Shown here: piece by piece, positions 56,601 through 64,000 of the stretch
How positions within the stretch are numbered: the first letter of the stretch is position 1
Layout: the number at the start of each line of letters is the position of its first letter
Assembly (NCBI GenBank): GCA_026413225.1
Contig: CM048552.1
Location: 163,444,053 to 163,508,052 of the forward strand
Length of the DNA: 64,000 nt
Direction of reading: 5' to 3'
Source of the DNA: Otis tarda
Lineage: Eukaryota > Chordata > Aves > Otidiformes > Otididae
Notes under the pieces: generated by a model
Told to the model about the DNA's origin: nothing
Seen by the model: the letters and a program-made list of their open reading frames with translations, nothing else
Database searches by the model: none
Position numbers and translations under genes: made by a program

Positions 56601-58057
56601 CATAATTAGTACATAAAAATGTTGCATTTTTTAAAGAGGTAAATATAAATGGGTGACCCTGGTGTTACACTGATGTGCTTTGATAACCTTTTTTTTTTAT
56701 GTTCTACTTCATGTGATGTGTTAATACTGCAAGGTATAATCTTACACAAAAAAAAAAATATCATATGAGAAGAGAAGATCTAAAGTTTCACCTTTCATTT
56801 GATTAATGAGAAATCACCAGATACAAACCATTTACTCGAAATAAACTACTTTTAAATTCCAATTTTCTCTATTAACTTTGTTTTCTTTTTTGAGGTTCAT
56901 TTGAGAAAGCTGTATCTCCATCTTCAATGTCTTTAGACTCTTCTTGATAGATTTCTGCAATATGTCCTGTACTTTAACTCTTTTCCTGTCTAAAATAGTA
57001 TTTTTAAAGAAGTGTGCTACAATTAAAATATAATTATATTGCAATTTCATAGAGGTTATCTGGTGATTTTCAGTAATAATTCATGAGTAATTAATCTAAT
57101 TTTTTTTGCTGATTCATAAATTATTAATACAATCGGGGAATAAGAATCAGTTATGCTAATCTTTCTTAGACAAAAATTATACATCTAGTCAAAGATAATC
57201 ACAGAAGCTTCACTTGAGGCAAAGTGATACTGATAAATCGCTTTCATTACTTCACATGCACACATTTATTATTGTATCAAATAACCAAAAAACTTACATT
57301 GCCATGACAAGCCATAGATGAAAAGCCACGGTTGTATTAGGACAAAATATTTTTTTTTTATTGTGCTGTTGTTTCCTAAAAAAATTTAATGTATTTTAAA
57401 AAAAACCATTAGCACTTAATAGATTTTTTTTTTGTTGTTGGAATCTTGTGGTTTCTTGTTACTGTTGTTGGAGTTTTTGTTATTATTAGAAGTGTTCCTC
57501 TTAACTACAAATACTTACCAAAAAAAAAAGGAAAAAAAAAACCAAAGCACATTATAAGACTCTCTCTTTTCCTATATGCAGCCTGGAAGTAGAATGAACA
57601 TGAAACACATTTTTCCATTTCAGTACATTAATAGGAGAATTTCATAAAGCAAGGGTTTATAAATGATTTTTCTAATGTTATAAGTTTCCTGTGGAAAAAT
57701 ATTTTAAGAGGGTATAGAATTACATCCAATTAAAAAAAAACAAGGACAAATATAAAATATATATTAAAAATGTTGGAAGAAAAAGAAAATAAGAAAATTT
57801 AATTTCATTATTTTAAAGGATTATTTTCTTCCAGCACAGTTAAATGCATTGCATATGTTATATTTTGAATGCATTTGCCTCCTAACTTACCAATGGATAG
57901 GTAATACCTATTTACATTTTGTGCCACAGTGAGATTAGCTGGCTTGCTCAGCATATTCTTCCCAAAGACAAGAAAAATATTACAACATTTTAGTAGCCAA
58001 ACAAAAATATGATCTGAGAGTTTAGCACCTTATATATTCATATTATAAACTTTGTAT
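56601..58057. other. AT-rich DNA without a recognised gene
   Basis: Background with long A and T runs. The frame 56832-57050 minus is Lys-rich by composition. Nothing recognised. Confidence 0.6.
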
Positions 58058-58520
58058 TGGGCTTAGGTGGTAAAGTTTTGGTAGTGTGTGGGGCTGCAGG
58101 AATGGCTTCTTTGAGAAGACACTAGGAGTGGCCCCCATGTCAGAGAGAGAGAGAGAGACAGTTCCAGCTGGCTTCAAGAGGGACCTGATGCTGGCCAAAG
58201 ATGAGACAATCTATGATATTGGAAGTTCTTCTATGATAACATATTTAAGAAAGCGTAAAAAAAACCTGTGCAGCAGCTGTGACAAAAGAGAAAGAAAAAT
58301 GTGAGAGAAAGCCCTACAGACACCAAGGTCAGTGAAGAAGGAGGGGGAGGAGATGCTCAGGCACAAGAGCAGAGGTTCCCCTGCAGCCCATGGAGAAGAC
58401 AATGCTGTAGCATGTTGTCCCCGTGCAGCCCATGGAGTACCACGGTGAAGCTGATATCCACCCTACAGCAGATTGGTACACCCTGAAGGAAACTGCAGCC
58501 TGTGGAGAGCCCACAGTGAG
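58058..58520 (+). mobile_element. Solo LTR fragment, LTR-C family, 3'-truncated
   Basis: Starts GGGCTTAGGTGGTAAAGTTTTGG and follows the LTR-C order: GGGGCTGCAGG, CAGTTCCAGCTGG, TATTTAAG TATA-like box at 58244-58251, GCAGCAGCTGTGA, CACCAAGGTCAGTGAAGAAGG, CTGCAGCCCATGGAG. It stops near CCCACAGTGAG at 58520, so the polyadenylation end is missing. It stands about 60 bp before an LTR-B copy. The frame 58086-58304 is inside it and is not a gene. Confidence 0.82.
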
Positions 58521-58575
58521 GGGTATTGTATACTCACAGCTAATCTGTGATAATATTGCTAAGTACTAATAGTTT

Positions 58576-58580
58576 TATAT
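58576..58580 (+). repeat. Target-site duplication TATAT, left copy
   Basis: Matches 59257-59261; low-complexity, so slightly less certain than the others. Confidence 0.75.
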
Positions 58581-59256
58581 TGTCCTGGTTTCAGCAGGGA
58601 TGGAGTTAATTTTCTTCTCAGCAGCCGGTGTGTTTTCGATTTCATGTGTGAAGAATGTTGATAAAAACACTCTGATGATATGAGTTGTTGTTAATAAGAC
58701 CAAGGACACTGGCTTTCCAAGTCTCGTTAACATCTCGTTAACGTGCAGATGCGGGAAGCTGGGCAAAAGACAGACAGAATAATTGATCCAAACTGGCCAA
58801 AGAGAGTATTCCATGCCATAAACGTCATGCTCAGTATATAAGTGGGGGTTGCCCATGGGAGGGGGCATTCCATTCCATTCTGGCATCCATTCAGGCACCC
58901 TTGGCATCCTATTCTTCTCTCTTGCTTGCTCCATCATTCCCTCTACCTTGCTAGCTTGCTCTCCCCCAGCTTTGCTTGCTGCTCGGTATCGTTTCTGTGA
59001 TCATTGCTCGGGACGGACTGCGTTGGTCATTCGGTCATCAGATGGTGAGAAATCGTACATTGTTCATTTTGTATATTTTGTATATATTAATATCCTTATA
59101 TTCTGTTATCTTTGTAGTTTTTCGTATAGTATTTTAGTAAACTGTTTTTATCTCAACCCACGAGTTTTCCTTTCTTCCCAATTTCTCTCCCCCGTCCCGC
59201 TGGGTAGGGGAAGGGTGAGTGAGAAACTGTGTGGTGATCCAGGCTAAACCACCACA
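58581..59256 (+). mobile_element. Complete solo LTR, LTR-B family
   Basis: 676 bp from TGTCCTGGTTTCAGCAGGG to GCTAAACCACCACA, flanked by a 5-bp duplication TATAT (58576-58580 and 59257-59261). TATA box TATATAAG at 58835-58842 in GTATATAAGTGGGGG, CTTGCTTGCT-rich leader, AGTAAA in the position of a polyadenylation signal near 59136, and a CCCACGAGTTTTCC-like U5. Nearly identical to the LTR-B copy at 35946-37770 but uninterrupted; it provides the empty site for the LTR-A inserted there. The frames 58575-58937 minus and 58849-59247 plus are non-coding. Confidence 0.95.
58835..58842 (+). promoter_or_regulatory. TATA box of LTR-B
   Basis: TATATAAG, conserved with 37354-37361. Confidence 0.75.
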
Positions 59257-59261
59257 TATAT
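59257..59261 (+). repeat. Target-site duplication TATAT, right copy
   Basis: Matches 58576-58580. Confidence 0.75.
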
Positions 59262-59847
59262 ACATAGCAACAATGTCCACAAATTGCTTGGTAGCACAAA
59301 GTGTATTTTTAATGAAGTCCAACAAAATTTTACTTTGAAGTTTAAAATTTATGTGACCTGTCATTCTTCTAAACACGTTCATTAGCAATCCCTAAGTTGC
59401 AGAGAAATGTTATATATGTTAATGTAAGTCCACGTGAATTAAATACATTTTTATTTATACATTTATATTGCACACACATAAATTACATTGTCACACCATA
59501 TCTGGTGGTTTAGCTTTATTGTCAAACACTCTGTTTCTGCAATGGAGTTTGCAAAGCATCCCCATTCAAGGCAGAGGCTGAACACAGGAATAGTACTAGG
59601 GTAACTCACTGCTGGAGCTCCCGTTAAAAAGCAGTGTGGATGAAACTGAATCAGATCCAGCTTCCATCACCCTCCTCCATTCTGTTAACATGTACTAAGT
59701 CAAATATTCAATAAATTTTATACTCTTATATATCCCACATTCTTTCATTCCACATACCAGAGGAAAAAAAACCATACACCTACAGTTCTGCACTGCAAGT
59801 ACACAGTGGCTACAGAAGAGCCCTCAGACTACTTAATCCATTATTAA

Positions 59848-59879
<32 letters not shown>

Positions 59880-60476
59880 CCCCCCTGTGAACCCTGAGTA
59901 GATGCCAGGACATGCATCACAGAGTACAGATACAGCCAATTTGTCCTGAGATGGTCTACACTGACTGCTGTAGACACTGCCTGAGTGGTGTAGACATTAG
60001 TGTATGTAGTTTGACCTCATCATTAGGATTCTGTCCCTATCCTGTATTTCACTCTGTGGACATTCCTATCATGATTAGGTCAGAGTTGTCTTACTTTCAC
60101 ATGTCTGTATTAGGGTAGATAAATCCTTCCCCTAGTGTTATTAGAGAGAAAGACTAATTGATTGATTGACTTCCAGCATGCAAAAGACTTCATCTTCCTG
60201 ATTTTAAAAATGCTTCTTGTCGGGTTCATCTCCTTTCTCTCTGCTACTGAATTGTCATTATAATGAATTCCTAATGATCTTAAATATTCCCAAGGAATTC
60301 ACTAGGAAACTCAACTCCTTCAATCTTCTTTTTTTCTAATTATGTATTCTTAATTTTAAAGGCTATATCCTATATTTTCTCTTTAATATTACTTACAGAT
60401 TTAGGAAAAAATAAAATCAAACCTTTAGAGTTATGCTGGAAATATTAAAAATATGAGAAAAAAAAAAGCAATATAG
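59262..60476. other. DNA without a recognised gene
   Basis: Background plus a TA/CA microsatellite at 59848-59880. A mildly GC-elevated stretch at 59500-59680 is unassigned. The frame 59912-60118 is unrecognised. Confidence 0.55.
59848..59880 (+). repeat. (TA)n/(CA)n compound microsatellite
   Basis: TATATATATA followed by CACACATATACACACACA and then a C run. Confidence 0.9.
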
Positions 60477-60536
60477 AATAGAAGCATAGAATCATAGAAT
60501 TGTTAGGATTGGAAGGGACCTTTAAAGGTCATCTAG
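60477..60536 (-). mobile_element. CR1 LINE tail remnant (copy 12)
   Basis: Only the terminal about 60 bp of a young CR1 on the minus strand: ATCATAGAATTGTTAGG, then GGAAGGGACCTTTAAAGG and CATCTAGT, after which homology ends abruptly. Extreme 5' truncation. Confidence 0.9.
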
Positions 60537-60789
60537 TAATATCAATTAAGTTTATCCATAAATATTTATACAATGAATGACAAATTCCAGGTTCAGCTGA
60601 AAAAATATTGCTTTATTCGGTTTACATGGCAAGGCTTTGGTAGAAGGGGAAGCTTTAGGGGAGGCCTCTGTGAGGACAGGCCAGGGGCAGTCCTGTGTTG
60701 AAGACAGCCAGTTCCAGCTGGCTCCAATGGACCCACCACAGGACAGAACTGAATACATCAGCCAAGATGGTGGTGCCTCTGTGAAAACA

Positions 60790-60797
60790 TATTTAAG
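60790..60797 (+). promoter_or_regulatory. TATA-like box of LTR-C
   Basis: TATTTAAG, conserved in the LTR-C fragments at 15343-15350 and 58244-58251 in the context (A/T)ATTTAAGAAAG. Confidence 0.55.
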
Positions 60798-61145
60798 AAA
60801 GGGTAAAAAATTCTGTGCAGCAGCTTTAAGACACACAGGAGTGAGAAAAAAAAATAAATAGAGAAACAGCCCTGCAGAAATCAAGGTGAGAGAAGGTGAA
60901 GGAGGTATCTCAGGTGCCAGAGCAGAGATTCCCCTGCAGCCCATGGAGTGACCATGGTGAAGCAGGCTGTCCTGCTACATCCCATGGAAGATCACACTGG
61001 AGTAGAAACCCACCCTGCAGCTGGTAGACGACCTCCCACTGGCAGGGCCTACAGCCTGTGGAGAGGAACCCACGGAGGAGAAGGTTTTATGGCAGGACCT
61101 GTGGCCCATGGGGGACCCACGCTAGAGTAGTCCACTCCTGAAGGA

Positions 61146-61270
61146 CTGCAGTCAATGGAAAGGACCCATGCTGGAGCAGTTTGTGAAGAACTGCAGCCCA
61201 TGGGAAGTACTCATGTTGTATAAGTTAGTAAAGGACTGTCTCCCATGGGAGGGACCCCACGCTGGAGTAA
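61146..61270 (+). repeat. 45-bp tandem repeats inside LTR-C
   Basis: Units start at 61146 (CTGCAGTC), 61191 (CTGCAGCC) and 61236 (CTGTCTCC); the first two are exactly 45 bp. The frame 61168-61401 reads them as 15-residue repeats (FVKNCSPWE, LVKDCLPWEG). Confidence 0.85.
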
Positions 61271-61490
61271 GGGAACAGCATGAGGTGGCAGGACAGACAG
61301 AGATGAAGTGTTACAAACTGACCGTAATCTCCATTCCTCATTCCCCTATGCTGCTCACGGAGTCAAGGGCAGAGGTAGAGGTGTTGGGAACGAAGGAATG
61401 AAGTCGAGCCTGGGAAGAACAGATGGGTGAGAGGAAAGAGGTTTTATATTTGTCTTTGTGTCTCACTATCCTACTCTATTTTAAGTTTGC

Positions 61491-61496
61491 AATAAA
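61491..61496 (+). promoter_or_regulatory. Polyadenylation signal of LTR-C
   Basis: AATAAA followed directly by a second overlapping AATAAA (AATAAATAAA), about 185 bp before the LTR end. Confidence 0.7.
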
Positions 61497-61680
61497 TAAA
61501 CTAGTCTTCCTCAAGTTATGTCTATTTTGCTTGTGGCAGCAATTAGTGAGCAATCTCCCTGTCCTTATTTTGACCCATGAGCTTTTTAATCTTATTTTAT
61601 CCCTTTGTCTTATTGAGGATAAGCAGTGAGAGACTAGCTGGGTGGGGGGGTCTCAAAGCCAGCCAAGGTCAACCCACAAC

Positions 61681-64000
61681 GTCATTCATTCCATGTGGTG
61701 ATATGTATGTACTACAAACCATGTAAATAAGTTATTTCCTCCAACAGCATGTATTAAGTTGTTTAGTTATGAGCTCTCTGACATTGTCATATTCTAAACA
61801 TACACAGTGTCTACACTATTCAGATGTATTATCATGAAAACGGCATTAATTATTTTGAGGATTTAAATAACTTATTATTTAGGTTTATGGGTTTATAGAC
61901 AGTTGAAACAGTTTCTTTCTTTAGATAAATTCACAGTCTTAATTTTCTCTCTCAGTGACTCTGAGGTAAATTTAAAATTATTGACTGAACATATTGAGTT
62001 ACTGCTGTATTGCAAAAAAATGAAAACCCATAACACAACCATCACTCTCATTAAAGCAATAAATTCCACATTTGACTTTTTTTACAGGAAGTTAGGGGTA
62101 TTTCAGGTGGCACTTTCAGAGGAAAAGACGTATTTTTATTGACTATGCATTTACAACATACCGGATGTTGTATAAAACATATTAAGCAATAAACATGTAA
62201 TTAACTGTAAACAGTTACAAGTTTTCATGCATACACAGTTTTTTCAATTGGGTGTATGATGAACAAGATCTCAGCCAGTGAGGTATGTGGCAATTGTGAG
62301 TTGATTATATTTATTAAAATGAATAAAATTATTAGTATTTCAAATGAGTTAATATTATGATTTACTATTATTATGAGTTATATTATGGAGTTAAATGGTT
62401 TATGTACGGAAAAATTGTATGTCCAAATTAAATTTTAATAACCTGATTAGAAAATACAAAACACATAGTTAAGCATAATATTTTGTTTGATTCTGTCTTT
62501 ATGGTTTGGGTTTTTCTGACACTTTCAACTTAAGAGACTTCTGAGTATGTATAACTTAAATATGTTTACATATCATATAGTTCATTTACTTAATATGCCC
62601 CACTTACTTTTCAGTACTTTTTTCTTCTGGCTGATTGCATGAACTTCTAGATGATTCATGTAGTCTGATTTTTGGATAGTCTTTACAAGGTTAATGCTGA
62701 GAAAGACTGGATTATTCTGGTCTTATCCAACTAATGCATGTATGCAAATTTGGGCTATTCTGTGAGACATTTTGAAGGCGTATTTCCTCAATAATATTTT
62801 AAGAAATAAAACTTTACCTCTTTGTGAATGGATTGAACTGAAACACACAGGTTTCTCTATCTTACCCTAAACAGATTTGGATAAGATTCCAAACACCAAT
62901 TTATGAGTGAGGTGAAGCTATTAAATAAATAATTTGTAACAATGTAAACAGGTATATTAAATGTCTCCTGTAAAGCTGAAAAGTCTGTGAAGAACATGGA
63001 GTCACCTGCCGTTACAGAAGCAGTAGTGCATAGGCAGGCTTCCTTGTCCAGTCTCAAGAATTCTGTTACAGATATTTGTTGTTCTTTATACTTCCTTTTT
63101 CAAATCTGTAGTGAGTTACAGCTAGTTGCAAAGATCTGTTTAGATATGAAGAATATAAAAGGATATACAAATGCAATGCAGGGCTGTCACATTATACATT
63201 TCAAACTGGAAGCAATTACTTTGATCAACAAATTCCCAAAGCTCTGTCTGATTTTGGCCTCCACTTAATGTGTCACAACACTATACAGAAAATTATATAT
63301 GACCTTTTAAAGCTAATTCGGAAATCTGTATGAGAAATCTGGATTTTACCATAACGTTTTTCTCATCTGGAATGTTTAATCTTTAATTCTGTACTTACAG
63401 CATGCTTCAAAGGTTCCTTGGGCATATGTCTAAAAAAAAAGTTTGACAAATTTTCCTGAAAAGGCACCTAACAAAACTTTAAAGTAATAACAATAATAAA
63501 AAATAATGCTTTGAATTTACATTCTGCTTTGCATTTCAGTAGCACTGCATGGACATTACCTAATTAACTTTCCTAACATAGCTTTCTGACAAACATTGGT
63601 GTTCTCTTTTTACACAGTGTGACCAAGGTTATAAAGCGTTTTTTCACAGATGCATATACAGAAAGTTTTACCGTCTAGTCTTTGGCTTTTCTTTTTAGGA
63701 AAAACCCCATACACTCCCTGCCACCCCACTTGCACTCATATTTAACAGTTTTCCTGAATAAGAATTGATTAGAAATTTAATTTAAATTACCTTTAAATAT
63801 GTAGAATTTCCCAATGAATCGGTAGGCATTTAATGAGTACACAAAAGACTGAGTTCACAATGTGTGCAAATGGACTTTTATGGATACAAGTTAAAAGCTC
63901 CCTTTCTCACAATAAAATGTGTGCTTTCTCTATCTGGGTGAAATGAAATCCATGGTAAGATGCACTTACGCTAATCTAAGTCTTTTTGGTAGATCTAGTA
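61681..64000. other. AT-rich DNA without a recognised gene
   Basis: Background to the window end. Frames 61903-62142, 62857-63057 and 62987-63268 have no recognisable domain and no convincing splice context. Confidence 0.6.

Larger units (their letters stand above)
60620..61680 (+). mobile_element. Solo LTR, LTR-C family, most complete copy
   Basis: About 1.06 kb. Order: GGTTTACATGGCAAGGC start, GCCTCTGTGAGGACAGGCC, CAGTTCCAGCTGGC, AGCCAAGATGGTGGTGCC, TATTTAAG TATA-like box at 60790-60797, GTGCAGCAGCTTT, CTGCAGCCCATGG repeats including three 45-bp units at 61146-61270, AATAAATAAA at 61491, a U5-like GTCTATTTTGC...CTCCCTGTCC stretch, and an end near GCCAAGGTCAACCCACAAC. Exact ends and any target duplication are not clear. 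TATA to AATAAA is about 700 bp, so R is unusually long, as in LTR-A. Confidence 0.85.

Noticed and set aside
58849-59247. 132-codon plus-strand open frame
   Set aside because: Wholly inside LTR-B leader/U5; composition-driven and not retroviral coding sequence.
1-64000. CRISPR arrays, tRNA or rRNA genes, bacterial operons
   Set aside because: No regularly spaced short repeats with unique spacers, no tRNA cloverleaf sequence noticed, and the base composition and repeats are vertebrate.

Overview
This window looks like non-coding DNA from a bird. The main evidence is about a dozen copies of CR1-type LINE retrotransposons. Most are 5'-truncated and the younger ones end in the avian CR1 3' signature (a block reading roughly GGTTGGACTAGATGACC, then copies of an ATTCTATG-like 8-mer). 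CR1 also occurs in other sauropsids, so 'bird' is an inference from the CR1 tail type together with several families of solo retroviral LTRs. I cannot name the species. I found no intact protein-coding gene, tRNA, rRNA or CRISPR array. Every long open frame I could explain is a piece of CR1 reverse transcriptase, endonuclease or ORF1, or lies inside an LTR.

Layout. Bases 1-9.9 kb are AT-rich with two short CR1 copies near the left end, one weak candidate exon at about 5.4 kb and a G-rich purine tract at 6.7 kb. From 9.9 to 20.7 kb come three more CR1 copies and one internally deleted LTR, with unassigned GC-elevated islands around them. From 20.7 to 25.6 kb lies a nearly full-length CR1 on the minus strand, with recognisable ORF1 (zinc-knuckle/coiled-coil start and SGNH-esterase), endonuclease and reverse transcriptase. 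It is broken by frameshifts and by a solo LTR inside ORF1. From 26.4 to 30.9 kb two old LTRs sit back to back, then a CR1 split by a complete solo LTR flanked by a perfect 5-bp target duplication. From 34.2 to 38 kb an old CR1 adjoins a three-layer LTR nest: an old LTR, a second family inside it, and a third family inside that. The two inner insertions each have a perfect 5-bp target duplication. From 39.5 to 45.5 kb lie three CR1 segments of different ages, including an old copy with ORF1 and ORF2 remnants. From 45.5 to 58 kb the DNA is AT-rich with one CR1 tail and one unassigned island. From 58 to 61.7 kb there are three further LTRs, and the right end is AT-rich single-copy-looking DNA.

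Adding the intervals I list, recognisable transposon sequence is about 24 kb of 64 kb. That is high for a bird and would fit a gene-poor, repeat-accumulating region such as a gene desert, a large intron or a sex-specific chromosome. I use the working labels LTR-A, LTR-B and LTR-C for the LTR families because I cannot match them to database names from memory. LTR-A (about 1.14 kb, TGTCGT...ACGACA) and LTR-B (about 0.68 kb, TGTCCTGG...CCACCACA) both made 5-bp target duplications. LTR-C is older and more diverged, and shares body sequence with LTR-A. No internal retroviral genes (gag, pol, env) were seen, so all LTRs appear to be solo or truncated.

The most noteworthy structures are: the dated insertion nests; a perfect 26-bp palindrome at the 5' junction of a CR1; two CR1 loci that share the same downstream flank; an inverted CR1 3'-end patch replacing the endonuclease of another CR1; and a 45-bp in-frame tandem repeat inside the LTR-C/A body, with a long antisense open frame shared between LTR-A copies.
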